Assembly (NCBI GenBank): GCA_029298735.1
Contig: JANSLP010000481.1
Span: 1-18,773, forward strand
Reading direction: 5' to 3'
Source: Ophiostoma sp. CBS 140.51
Lineage: Eukaryota > Ascomycota > Sordariomycetes > Ophiostomatales > Ophiostomataceae
DNA length: 18,773 bases
Part shown: positions 1-9,594 of the stretch, in pieces
How the letters are laid out: every line of letters starts with the position of its first letter
How positions within the stretch are numbered: the first letter of the stretch is position 1
Position numbers and translations under genes: made by a program
Notes under the pieces: generated by a model
What the model was told of the DNA's origin: nothing
What the model saw: the letters and a program-made list of their open reading frames with translations, nothing else
Databases searched by the model: none

Positions 1-168
1 CTCGTCGTATCAATCCAGAAGACAAGAAACAGCCATACCTCATCATCTCATCTTCACACTCTCAAGCCACCTCATCTTCAAGACACAAAATCAAACGCAT
101 TTACAAATTTTGAAATGGAAACAATCTATCTACAATGTCATTCATCATCGAAAACCCTGCTCGCCATA
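1..168. other. 3' flank of FET3, no gene seen
   Basis: This A/C-rich stretch lies just beyond the FET3 stop codon and is probably its 3' UTR and terminator. I find no convincing coding region in it. An ATG near position 115 opens a frame running antisense through FET3, which I regard as a shadow of the real gene. Confidence 0.5.
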
Positions 169-2035
169 CTACTCCTCATCTTCGTTGATCAAGGGCTGGT
201 GCTCAGCAACCTGGTCCTTGACATTGGGGTCAATCAGACCGTACCACGTAATCACAGACATGCCGAGCAGGGCAGACACGGTGCTGAAGAACAAAGCCAC
301 GTAGCCTTTGGCCGTGAAGCCTTCGGGCAGACGACCTGGCGGCTTGTTCTCGCCAGACAGGTCAAAGACATCCTTGGTGTTGCCGGCAGCATTGCCAGCC
401 AAGGGCTTGCCAGCCACACGGCACGCATCGTAGTGGCTTTCCGGCACCTTGAGGCCTTGCAGCGCTTCGGGTGCCTCGATGAAGGTGGCCACAAGGCCCT
501 GGTCCATGTGCCACTCAATGTGGCAGTGGAAAAGCCAGACACCCGGGTTGTCAGCGCGGAAGCGGATCACAAAGTTACCGTTGCCCTCGACATAGACGGT
601 GTCACGGCGCATGGGAACGCGAGGGAACCCTGTCTCAGCCAGATCGTCAGGAATATAGACACCGCCGTCCTCTTCTGAGCGGTGCACCACCTGGAAGTTG
701 TGGCCGTGCAGATGGAAAGGGTGACGGCCGTCGTCGCCATTATTCAGAACCAGCTCAATGACGTCATTGTGTTTGAAAAAGTGCGAGTTGGTGTGAGAGC
801 CGTAGACGATGGGGCTGCTTGCATTGGCACCGCCGACACTCAGTGCCGTGTACAGCGACGGCACCTTGGGCTGCACATATGTCATGTCGTTGAAGAAGGC
901 ACTATCCTGTTAGAGCTGGCGTTCAAATATCAAATAGGACATAATGCTGCACTCACTAGTTGGCTCCATCGCGGAGGTTGTCCATCTGCACCTCGAGGCT
1001 AAAGGAGTGGTCGACGTGGTCAAAGATGGGAAGACCGTCGACCGGCACCAGCTCGAAATCGTCAAAAGCCTCGAGCTCGTCAACGGGCTGCGGCTCCGGC
1101 AGAGGCTTGGCCGCATCGTACACGAGCCAGGCCGTGACGTTGGAGTTCTGGCCCTCGGGAATCACGTCAAACAGCTCCTCGTCCATGGCGCTGACCATGG
1201 CAAAGTTGGCCGAGGCATCACTGCGTGTGGTAACCAGAAAACTGTACCGCTGCGCGGGCGTAATGTACAGCATGTCGGCCTCAGCAGGCTCGGTCCACAC
1301 GCCGTCTACCTCGACGATGCGCATGCTGTGGCCCTCGAACCACACATACTGGGCCGCGAAGCCACCAATGTTGACCAGACGCACCAGGTACGTCTTGTCG
1401 GTCTGCACGGGGATCTGCAGGTTCTGCGTGTCGTTGATCAGTGCTGCCTGTGGCACCGGTTCGGCACCCGTCGGGTTCTCAACGTTGATGAGCTGGTCAA
1501 TCAGGGCGCCGCTCAGCTCGTGGTACCAGTCAGAGACACTAAGCACAATCTCCTCGTCGTACTGGCCCTCGTAAGGACCAGCAGGGTCGTGCACGACAAT
1601 GGCGCCGCGCAGACCGTCCATGTACTGGCCACCATTATGCGAGTGATACCAGTAGGTGCCGGGTTGGTCGAAATGGATGTCATACGTGAATGAGCTGCCG
1701 GGGGCAATGGCGCATTGCGTCACGCCCACAGCGCCATCCATGTAGTTGGTGCCATTTTGGAAGAAGCCGTGGAAGTGTAGGCTGGTGCTGGTGTTGCCGA
1801 GGTCGTTGTGGACGTTGATGATCATGCGGTCGCCAACCGTTGCGGTGAGCTGTGGAATGGGCCACTCGCCGTTGACGCCAATGGTCGGCTTATTGAAGGC
1901 GCCGTCGGGGTTGGCCAGCACCCAGCCGATGCGGAAGTCCTTGACCGTCGTTTCTGCCTGTGTCGTGGCCGTGCCGAAGCTCAGCAGAGCTGCCGCTACA
2001 GCAAGCCAGCTGGATATGCGTCTACTCGGCGACAT
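169..2035 (-). CDS. FET3: FET3-type multicopper ferroxidase (two exons)
   Basis: Plasma-membrane iron-transport multicopper oxidase. It oxidises Fe(II) to Fe(III) with O2 and hands iron to the permease Ftr1. Exons are 2035-957 and 901-169, around a 55 bp intron (902-956); the spliced product is 603 aa. Seen: a signal peptide at about 1-27, the copper motifs HFHG (87-90), HSH (131-133), HPFHLHGH (420-427) and HCHIEWH (485-491), and a C-terminal membrane helix at about 560-583 followed by a short acidic tail. The residue ten after the type-1 Cys is Leu, as in Fet3p rather than Met-ligand oxidases. Glu192 (in GAEP) and Asp285 are plausible counterparts of the Fet3p acidic iron-site residues, but this needs alignment. 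The junction restores NYAFFNDMTYVQPKVP, a run typical of Fet3. The anchor and the divergent FTR1 separate it from secreted laccases. The start is the first ATG before the signal peptide. Confidence 0.95.
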
Positions 2036-2325
2036 GGTGTGTGCTGTTGTGTGCGGTGGTGATGTGAAAAGAGCCGCAAGAAGCAGAAAAAGTGGCGAGG
2101 CAAGCTTATGAGCGCCGGGACCCTTTTGTCGACCACAGCTTTGGCTGGCTCTCGGTAGCCTGGTCGGCAGCTAAGGTGGGGGCCTGGGAAGACAGTTTTG
2201 TTGGTCCCTTGGCCGTTGGTCACTTCAAGTCGTTGCGTGCTCGTGTGCTTCTCTTCTCGTACTTCGCTGTGTACCACCCCGTATGAGTTGTCGGCGTTGT
2301 CGCATCGACCCCTGCCTCGTGTTTG

Positions 2326-2359
2326 TTGCTATCGATCCTTGCTATCGGCCTTGCTATCA
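2326..2359 (-). repeat. Three phased TTGCTATC repeats, each a GATA site on the minus strand
   Basis: TTGCTATCG occurs at 2326-2334 and 2339-2347, and TTGCTATCA at 2351-2359, with starts 13 and 12 bp apart. Read on the minus strand each is a GATAGCAA-type GATA motif. The third extends to ATCTGATAG (2354-2362), one base short of the iron-repressor consensus. The spacing would put the sites on about the same face of the helix. They lie about 300 bp upstream of the FET3 start. Confidence 0.6.
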
Positions 2360-2596
2360 GATGGAAAAGGAGGGGACGGATGGGGAAGAGGCAGAAGTAA
2401 GTACTTCCAGGGTCAAGCAAACTCCATCCCGCGGGTCTGATCACAAAAGGTGCACGGAAGGCGCAGAATTGAGTGACTTGAGTGACCGGTTTGCGCCTTC
2501 CTTGAGCTCAGGTGCTTCTTTGCCTAGGCGCTCTTGCCTGTTTTTTTTGCGGTAGCGGGTGTGGTGTGGGGCCGAAAGCCGCCGTTATGTGGAACA

Positions 2597-2605
2597 ATCT
2601 GATAA
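2597..2605 (+). promoter_or_regulatory. Iron-responsive GATA repressor element (SreA/Sre1 type)
   Basis: ATCTGATAA is preceded by A, so it matches the extended consensus (G/A)ATC(T/A)GATAA described for fungal iron GATA repressors. It lies about 560 bp from FET3 and 645 bp from FTR1. Under iron sufficiency such a repressor would be expected to shut both genes. Confidence 0.7.
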
Positions 2606-2698
2606 TTCCAAGAACAACCTCCTGAACAACCAGCCTTTATGCCCTAAGCCGCTTTGCCGAAAGAGGCAGGAATGGCCGTTCAATGCGGCTTAGTGGTC

Positions 2699-2707
2699 TT
2701 ATCAGAT
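2699..2707 (-). promoter_or_regulatory. Second iron-responsive GATA repressor element, opposite orientation
   Basis: The plus strand reads TTATCAGAT, the exact reverse complement of ATCTGATAA. On the minus strand the flanking base gives GATCTGATAA, again matching the ten-base consensus. It lies about 100 bp from the first element and faces the other way, which suits a bidirectional promoter. Confidence 0.7.
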
Positions 2708-3250
2708 CCTCTCTGAGCCTCTGAAGTGGGCTACCAGTGGGCATCAGTGGACTCGGCTGGCACACGTTTGGCGTTCTTTCCTGCCGATAAGCCGAACATC
2801 GGACAGAAAATGCTAGAAAAGTGGCAGAAAAGTGGCAGGTGCAGAAAAAAAGAAAAGCTGCAAAACGCGGCATGAACCCAAAACACACACCGCAAAAGGA
2901 GGGAAGGAGCAATCCGCAGAAAACGAGCGACGCGGGCCCTTCATTTCCCCACGCTATCAATCAGTTGCATCTTCTTCCTCTCGAAGCTTATTCTCCGCAT
3001 CCAGCACTCATCATTCAAGAGGGGCATGGCCGGCAGTCCTACTGGTGTATGATTTTGCTTTTCACACTGACAATCCACGACCTTGTTCTCTTTTCCCTCG
3101 CCGCGTTTCTCGAATCTGGATTCTGTTTCTTTTGAGACTCTTCGTTTGTTTCCACTTCCTTTTTTCTCATCGATTTCTCCGTCTTCTTACCTTATCCTCG
3201 CCAACCACAACCTTTGTCGTGCAGCCTGGTGCTGCCCTACTGCCGCCACA

Positions 3251-4456
3251 ATGGCAAGCCTCTTCAATGTTCCGAGTATGTACCCCGAAACCCCTTCATA
3301 ACAACAAGATCGCATCGCACGCATCGCACGACGTTCTCATACTGACCGTACAGTCTTCTTCATCACATTCCGTGAGGCGCTCGAGACGTCCATTATCGTC
3401 TCCGTCTTCCTCGCCCTGATCGACCGCATGGTCACCGTTCAGATAGACCCGTCTCTACATGGCAAACTCATGCGCCAGATTTGGCTGGGCACCGGCTTCG
3501 GTTTCCTGGCTGTCGTCCTTCTTGCGACGATCGTCATGACAGGCATTGCTGGCCTCGAGGCCGAAAACCTGTCTGGCACCGAGGACATCTGGGAGGGCAC
3601 CTTTGCCCTTGCCGCTGCCGTGATCATCACAATCATGGGCGCCGTTCTGCTGCGTGTGTCGAAGCTGCAGGACAAGTGGCGTGTCAAGCTTGCCCGCGCC
3701 CTGGACCCGAGCGAGAGCCACAAGGGTCCCCTCAGCCAGCGTATTCGCTACCTCAGCGAGAAATATGCGCTCTTCATCCTCCCCTTCATCACCATCTTAC
3801 GTGAGGGCTTTGAGGCTGTCATCTTTATTGCTGGTGCGGGCCTGGGAACCTCGGCCCTTGCCATCATCGTTTCTGCCCTCGGCGGTCTGCTCACTGGTGC
3901 CTTTGTCGGTCTGCTCATCTACAAGTAAGTCTCGAGTCTTTCCCAACGCCGAACCATCACCTATGTCAATCATGGTCTAACCATGCCTAGGAGCGCCAAT
4001 TTTGCTCCCATCCAGTACATGCTCATCGCATCGACATGCTTCTTGTACCTCGTTGGCGCCGGCCTCTTCTCCAAGGGCGTTTGGCACCTTGAGGCCTACC
4101 AGTGGAACATGATTGTTGGCGGTGATGCTGCTGAGCTTGGCTCGGGCCCCGGCTCGTACGATATCCGGAGAAGCGTTTGGCACGTGAACTGCTGCAATCC
4201 TGATTTCGAGGGCGGCGGCTTCTGGGGCGTGTTCAATGCGCTCCTGGGCTGGCAGAACTCGGCCACCGTGGGCTCTATCGTGTCCTACAACCTGTACTGG
4301 GTCGCCGTCATGACCCAATTCTTCATCATGGCTGCGCGCGAGAAGGGCTACTGGCCGTTTCCCCAATTGAAGGGCGACGAACAGGAGGAGGAGCCAAGTT
4401 CCGACAACCGTCAGCCATTGCTCGGTCGCCGCGAGGACCGCCAAGCGGAGTTGTGA
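3251..4456 (+). CDS. FTR1: FTR1 high-affinity iron permease (three exons)
   Basis: Plasma-membrane permease that carries Fe(III) produced by Fet3 into the cell. Exons are 3251-3275, 3354-3924 and 3991-4456, joined across introns of 78 and 66 bp with donors GTATGT and GTAAGT. All phases agree and the product is 353 aa. The two family-defining REXXE motifs are present: REALE at residues 15-19 in the first helix and REGFE at 158-162 in a later helix. Around them are several hydrophobic segments and the DIWEGTF motif near 86-92. The tail is hydrophilic and acidic (about 315-353), presumably cytosolic. The first exon is only 25 nt and encodes MASLFNVP plus one base. Without it the first REXXE motif has no start codon upstream, so this start is required. 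It is divergent from FET3 and probably co-regulated with it. Confidence 0.95.
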
Positions 4457-4917
4457 GTGGGGTGCAAATCAACCGACTGTGCGATAAGAGGTACCAGAGG
4501 AGATACAACGTTTGGGTGGAAGAAAAAGTGACAGCGACAAAAGTGCTAAACTGGCATGGCCACGGTTTGTGTGCCAATGATGAAAACGACCAAGTGAGCA
4601 ACAAAATGTACATAGAGCTCAACCACATAGGGAAATATTGGATCAATTACAAGCGATATCAAGATAGAAACAAGCAACTGCTACTGCAACGACACGTGGG
4701 CTGGGTACAACAAAGAAATGGACAAGCCCCAGACAGTGCACTGAAATACAGGGAAGTTTGGTGGGTGCCTGCACTGGTCTCGGCGTTAGACTCGGAGCTC
4801 TCAAGTAGCGCCGAAGCGTGCCTGACCTTAAAAGAGCTTAAAGAGACGTGCTCTCCAAATCATATCAACCCTTTCATTCGACAAACACTCAAGAAGGCGA
4901 CCTCACAACAACTCACA
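4457..4917 (+). other. FTR1 3' UTR and leader of the MFS gene
   Basis: AT-richer DNA between two tandem genes. The frame of the MFS gene happens to be open through the whole interval, with an in-frame ATG at 4606. The translated peptide looks unlike a transporter, however, and the last bases before 4918 (CAACAACTCACA) look like a fungal 5' leader. I therefore treat the interval as untranslated. Confidence 0.6.
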
Positions 4918-6321
4918 ATGCCAGCCTGGTCTTCTCGTCTGGCGGCCGAAAGTGGCCTCACGACGGTCTTGCAGTCTGGCCGCGATGCGAAGCTTCTGTG
5001 CGCTCAGCGCTTCGTGCGGCTTTTTGCATACGGAGCATCGTTCCTGGTCCTGGTCCCATTTCTCGCCAGTCTGGGAATCCCCGATGCACGCATTGGCCTG
5101 TTCATGACGCTCACGCTGCTTGGCGATGTCATCATCAGTCTCATTCTCACGGCCATCACAGACCGCATCGGTCGGCGGCGCATTCTGGCGGCTGGCACAT
5201 TGCTCATGGCCGGCAGTGGCATTGTCTTTGCGCTCAGTGACAACTTTTGGGTTCTGCTTTTCGCCAGCATTGTGGGTGTCATCAGCCCCAGCGGCAATGA
5301 GATTGGTCCGTTCCGTGCCGTTGAGGAGTCCATTCTCGCCCAATTGACTCCCACAGCGCAACGCTCCGACATGTTTGCTTGGTACACGCTGTTTGGCACC
5401 GCAGGCACGGCCCTCGGCTCAGTGGCCAGTGGAGGTATCGTGCAGGTGCTTCAAGACAAGACTGGCGAGACGAACAAGGCGTACCGCATCATCTTTTTCA
5501 TGTATGCTGCCATTGGTGTCGTCAAGTTCCTGCTGACGTTGGGATTGACGTCTACTGTGGAAGCGTCGCGGGCCCGTTCCGCGCCCACTCCTTCCGCTGA
5601 GCCAAACGAAACGACTGGCCTTCTTGGAGGAGAAGATGCGACTGGTGAAACCGCCGACCCGACCCCGGCCAAGAAACCCAGTTTCATCCACCGCATCCGC
5701 GATCTTTTCCCACACATATCCCACGAATCTCGCGGCATTCTTTTCCGTCTCATTCTCCTGTTTGCTCTCGACTCGTTTGCATCAGGCATGGCGGCACCTT
5801 CCTGGATCACATACTTTTTTATTACCGTCCACTCCCTCGCACCTGCCATTTTGGGAACGCTCTTTCTCGTCACGAACATTCTGGCTTCTGTCTCCAATCT
5901 CCTGGCTCTGCCTTTGGCGCGCCGGCTGGGCCCGCTCAAGACCATGGCATTCACGCATCTCCCCTCGGCCTTGTTCCTGGCCATGGTGCCAGTACCCCCC
6001 GCATCGGAAAAGCTTGGCACGCCTCTTGCCATGGCTTTCCTCGCATTACGTGCTTGTACACAGAGCATGGACCAGGCGCCTCGGCAGGCTTTCCTGTCCG
6101 CTGCCGTGCTGCCAGCAGAGAGGACTGCCGTCATGGGTGTTGTCAACACAGTGAAGACACTAATGCAGGCTGGCGGTGTTGGATTCTCAGGTATTTTGGC
6201 TGGCCGTCACGAATGGATCCTACTCCTTGGCGGAGCAGGCACCTTGAAAGCGTCATATGACCTTCTCCTGTTGTGGAGTTTCTCCCACCTACGTCCACGG
6301 CAAGAAGGTGGCTTTGCATAG
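4918..6321 (+). CDS. Major facilitator superfamily transporter
   Basis: Intronless gene for a 467 aa membrane transporter with about 11-12 hydrophobic segments in two halves. The first half covers about 35-210 and the second about 275-455. They are split by a hydrophilic central loop (about 212-272), the standard MFS layout. The signature DRIGRRR at 82-88 lies between predicted helices 2 and 3 (MFS motif A). Substrate cannot be told from the sequence. Its place directly downstream of FTR1 on the same strand raises a role in metal, siderophore or metal-chelator movement, but no siderophore-transporter hallmark was recognised. The start at 4918 was chosen because it has a good ACAATGC context and begins the transporter-like sequence. 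A longer form from 4606 is possible. Confidence 0.85.
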   Translation: MPAWSSRLAAESGLTTVLQSGRDAKLLCAQRFVRLFAYGASFLVLVPFLASLGIPDARIGLFMTLTLLGDVIISLILTAITDRIGRRRILAAGTLLMAGSGIVFALSDNFWVLLFASIVGVISPSGNEIGPFRAVEESILAQLTPTAQRSDMFAWYTLFGTAGTALGSVASGGIVQVLQDKTGETNKAYRIIFFMYAAIGVVKFLLTLGLTSTVEASRARSAPTPSAEPNETTGLLGGEDATGETADPTPAKKPSFIHRIRDLFPHISHESRGILFRLILLFALDSFASGMAAPSWITYFFITVHSLAPAILGTLFLVTNILASVSNLLALPLARRLGPLKTMAFTHLPSALFLAMVPVPPASEKLGTPLAMAFLALRACTQSMDQAPRQAFLSAAVLPAERTAVMGVVNTVKTLMQAGGVGFSGILAGRHEWILLLGGAGTLKASYDLLLLWSFSHLRPRQEGGFA

Positions 6322-6389
6322 ACAGCATAGGGGGTGCTATTATAGATAGTTGATATATAGAAAAACGCTGAAAGAACTTTGCTTTCAAT
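6322..6389. terminator. Convergent 3' junction between the MFS and HET genes
   Basis: Only 68 bp separate the two stop codons of these convergent genes, so their 3' UTRs must overlap. The stretch is AT-rich (TATTATAGATAGTTGATATA and similar) and could serve both strands as a polyadenylation zone. Confidence 0.5.
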
Positions 6390-8476
6390 CTATTCAATAG
6401 CCAACTCTTCGACTGGATTGCCATCGTTCAAACCCTCGCCGTGCATGAAACCGTGCAGGTATGATTCTCCAACCAGCGAGTAGTTACCGTTCTTCTTCTT
6501 CTTCAGAATGTACGCCGTTCGTGCACCGTGCAGGATGGCTACAATACATCCTGTCGCAGAGGAGACTGGTGCCAGCCCAATGTATCCCTTCTTCGTCGTG
6601 AAGAGCTTTCTGCCGTAGGCTGCTGTGCGAACCTTTTGGTTGTACAGGTCGTGGTTGTCTTTTTGGATCCGCAGCTCCTCCTCTGTCATCTTGTCCGAAC
6701 CGGTAAAAGGCTCGACGGACTGCAGCTTTCGGAACGCAGTGTACAGTTCCTCTAGATCCACAGGTTTCACTTCATTGCCCATAACACGAGGAGGAAACTT
6801 GGCATCGGCGGTGATCGTCCTCTGGAACACCGTCCGCACGTTCTCACCGGTTGGTGGATATGTTTTGAGCTTGAGGGCCATGCGTTCCCACATGGTCCAC
6901 CGCCGGTGGCGTGAGAATTTGTACAGGACCTGGTCTTTGTCAAAGTGCTTGGCATACCAATCATTGTGTGCCTTGCCGAGCCGTGCAGCACTAAAGATAA
7001 AGTACGACTCGCCGACTTTGGTGATCTCGTCCAAGATGCGGCCTTTGGCATACAGAACCTTGTTGTCTTCCGAGAAACGGATATCCGGCGCTGAGTTGTC
7101 TCCCGATACCTTGCCAGCATGGAGCCAGGGGCCCTCCGCCGCGAAGAGAAAGCTAAACTCGCGCGGGGCACAGGACCAGTCCGGTGCCCACGAGGACAAA
7201 TCAGCCTGCACTCGCCACACTTTGTCGCTGTTGAAGTTGAGGATGTCGAGATTCCCAGCCAGAAGAATCCGTGCCACATCGGAAAAGACCTCGGCCGGAG
7301 TCTTGTGGTAGTCGGGACAGAGGGCGGCATCCGAGGGTACGTCCTTGGAAATATTGAGCAAGGCAAATACCTTGTCCACGGCGTTGGTCGCCAGACAGCT
7401 CCGTGAGCTAATCAGTTGTGTCACCAAGCTAGCACGGTCGTTGCTCTGGTATTGGCTGCGAGCCGTTCGAAGCGACAGCACACGGTCGGCGCTGAGACCT
7501 GCCATGGAGCCGAGAGCCGTGTTGTTCAGGTAGTCACAAACGTCGCTGAAGACGTCAAAGTCAATGGTGTCGGTGCCGCACACGACAATTGCCGTTTTGG
7601 GGACGCACACCTCTTGTACTACCCAGACGCGGAGGAACCACTGGCGCCAGAAGAGTGCATCGAGCGCCAGCCATGCAGGGTCATCGTGGTGTGGGAGGCC
7701 ACGCTCCACCATGTCTTGCTGCATAATGTACTTGCGATACACCTCCCCGCCGTTGTTATTGTCAGTTTCGCTGTGCTCCTTGCGATCGCTGTTCATGACA
7801 TCGACAATCTTGTTCATGAGCTCGAATGCAAGGTTGCTCTGGCTGTAAGCAACACCAAGCCACACCAGCACTCTCGAGGCTCTCTCATATACCAGGTCCA
7901 TCAGAAGCACTTGGGAACCGCGCTCAGGGATATCCTGCTGGTTGATGCAGACCGCGTCCACCCACACCAAGCGGTCCTGGTCGGGCTGTCTGAACTGCTG
8001 CAGAGCGCCGAGGAGGTTTGGAGTGACGTCGATGGCCTTGCCGTCAATGGTGATCCAGTGCCGTTCGGTTGCATCGCCCCAGGTGTACGAAAGAGCTTCA
8101 AAAGGAGCCGGCAGGTCGTCAATCGACCAAGTTAAGAGCGAGCAGCTGATAGGATCTGTACGAGACGGTGCTGCATGGATCTGGAGCATTCTAAAATCTC
8201 TGGGCCCCAGACCAGTGTATTCATATCTTGGGTCGTTCCTGATGTCTTGTTAGTGTCTACTTATCGTTGCGAAACAAGACAACTCCGCCGTACATACAGC
8301 GACATCACCTCTTGGATATCCAACACCGGCTTCTCTTTGGCGGCATGCTTTGCATGCAGCTCATGTCGCTTGACTGGGTCGAAGCCATTCCGTGTCAACA
8401 ACCATTTTTCTGTCTTTGGCACGACACGCTCGTAGATGTAGAAAAACGGGCGCTGGGCCGCCGGTATTTGGTCCAT
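6390..8476 (-). CDS. HET-domain (heterokaryon incompatibility) protein, two exons
   Basis: Predicted 675 aa protein from exons 8476-8298 and 8238-6390. The 59 bp intron (8239-8297) has donor GTATGT, branch CTAAC and acceptor CAG, and the phase agrees. The HET domain is clear: FEALSYTWGD near 106-115, LVWVDAVCINQQDIPERGSQV near 150-170 and VLVWLG near 183-188. HET domains trigger non-self recognition and programmed cell death in ascomycetes, and are also abundant as genes of unknown partner. No NACHT, WD40 or ankyrin repeats are seen in the long C-terminal part, so it is a stand-alone HET protein of the common 600-700 aa size. The first exon supplies an N-terminal region (MDQIPAAQRPFFYIYERVV) before the domain. 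Such genes are often variable between strains. Confidence 0.88.
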
Positions 8477-8832
8477 GGCGGGGGCTCAAGTTGAGTTGAA
8501 AATCGCGTGCATTCGACTTTTAGAGGGGAGAGTTGTTGTGCAGGTGGGAAAGGCGATGCATGCCCAAATCCTACGAGAAGGGTGCCAACCACCTGCCAGT
8601 GCTGTCACCTGACAAAGTTGAGGCTGGCGGTGCAGGGGTCGAAGGATCGCTGCAGGATAACAATAGCGTGCAGTAGAGGCTGAAGGATGGCCGCACGGCC
8701 TCTGCTGTCAGAGCGAACCAAAAAAAGATGTATTAAATTTGTTCAGCTATCACCAGTGTCCAGATTGGATGTGAAATGCCTGGTTGTTCAAATCAAATGA
8801 TTTTAACAGAAAGAAACGAGGAACGGGCGATA
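8477..8832. other. HET promoter and GST 3' flank, no gene seen
   Basis: These 356 bp lie between two minus-strand genes and should hold the 3' UTR of the GST-like gene and the promoter of the HET gene. I see no coding region, RNA gene or repeat here. Confidence 0.5.
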
Positions 8833-9594
8833 TCACCCGTCTATGCCTGACCTCACACCGTCTCTCTCCGGAAGTGCATTGTACAGCCGTGCGATGGCGG
8901 GGTGGGCCATTGCTGCGTTAAATGCATCCGTGGCGCCAACGAGACGCGCATACTCGAGGATGCTGACAATGGTCATGTCGGCGTACCCCGACTCTGCGCC
9001 CTCGATAAACGGCCCCTCTCGTCCGCTTCCCTCAAGCCAATCCGCAAAAACCTTGAGGCGCGGCTCTGCTGTCGCCAAGAGCATGTCCTTGGGCCGCTCT
9101 GCCACCCACTCTTCCAGCGGCTTGCCCCAGCGCGCGTGTCTCTTTGCCAAAAAGCCTTCTCGGCTGCGGTCCGACAACACGCTGGGAATGTGGCCCACGC
9201 CAATCTGCAGAATCGGTGCCAAGGCCGGGCCAAAAAGTGCACGTGCTTCTGTGGCATGCTCTGAAGCAAAGGGCAGCGGCGGTTCAGGGACAAGTTCGTC
9301 CAGTTTAGCGATAATGCGACTTGGTTCCATGAGATATTCGTCGGTGCTGTTGTTCTCGATATCCTTAAGGCGGAAAAGCACAACAGGTATCTCGTACCGC
9401 TCGACTGGGTCGTCCTTGGGTGGCAGGCTTGTAGGCTCAAACGTAGACTCGATATCAGGGTAATCCACAGACATGACGGTGTATGGGAGGCCTTTGCGGT
9501 GCAGGGCGTAGAGAGCGCGCAGTGTGTGATGCGACCAGAGAGGGATGTCGCGGCCAGGCGTGTCGTACACCACGATGTCGGGAAGAGATGCCAT
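8833..9594 (-). CDS. Glutathione-S-transferase-like protein (FuA / LigE-like type)
   Basis: Intronless gene for a 253 aa cytosolic GST-fold protein. The N-terminal thioredoxin-like domain (about 5-100) begins VVYDTPGRDIPLWSHHTLRALYALHRKGLPY. This resembles the WS...R.AL..KGLPY start of fungal FuA-type GSTs, UstS-like proteins and bacterial beta-etherases (LigE group). IPVV at 69-72 supplies the cis-Pro before strand 3, and MEPSRI (89-94) matches the glutathione-contacting turn. The alpha-helical C-terminal domain covers about 112-245. The family binds glutathione and conjugates it to xenobiotics; in bacteria it cleaves lignin aryl ethers, and some wood-decay homologues bind wood extractives. 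It lies on the same strand downstream of a P450, so a two-step detoxification of plant aromatics is plausible but unproven. Subclass assignment rests on motif resemblance only. Confidence 0.8.
   Translation of the reverse strand: MASLPDIVVYDTPGRDIPLWSHHTLRALYALHRKGLPYTVMSVDYPDIESTFEPTSLPPKDDPVERYEIPVVLFRLKDIENNSTDEYLMEPSRIIAKLDELVPEPPLPFASEHATEARALFGPALAPILQIGVGHIPSVLSDRSREGFLAKRHARWGKPLEEWVAERPKDMLLATAEPRLKVFADWLEGSGREGPFIEGAESGYADMTIVSILEYARLVGATDAFNAAMAHPAIARLYNALPERDGVRSGIDG

Larger units (their letters stand above)
2036..3250. promoter_or_regulatory. Shared divergent promoter of FET3 and FTR1
   Basis: These 1215 bp between the two start codons hold no credible coding region. They contain seven HGATAR-type GATA motifs on the two strands (near 2329, 2342, 2354, 2600, 2699, 2785 and 2954). 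Two of these sit inside full ATCWGATAA elements. The last about 150 bp before FTR1 is pyrimidine-rich, as fungal core promoters and 5' leaders often are. Divergent FET3/FTR1 pairs under GATA-repressor control are well known in fungi; control here is inferred from motifs only. Confidence 0.8.

Noticed and set aside
944..1693. Plus-strand open frame (about 250 codons) across FET3
   Set aside because: It is antisense to conserved multicopper-oxidase sequence, and no domain was recognised.
4453..4917. N-terminal extension of the MFS protein starting from a GTG next to the FTR1 stop
   Set aside because: Nuclear fungal genes rarely start at GTG, the peptide is unlike any MFS N-terminus, and 4918 has a typical leader and start context. 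It is kept only as a finding about the open frame.
5451..6149. Long minus-strand open frame (about 230 codons) across the MFS gene
   Set aside because: It is antisense to clear transporter sequence, rich in Arg and Met as expected of a shadow frame in GC-rich coding DNA, and has no domain.
7416..8135. Plus-strand open frame (about 240 codons) across the HET gene
   Set aside because: It is antisense to the HET domain with no recognisable motif; a shadow of codon bias.
8770..8800. tRNA-like T-arm (GTTCAAATC)
   Set aside because: The flanking bases do not pair to form a T-stem and no acceptor or anticodon stem could be drawn around it.
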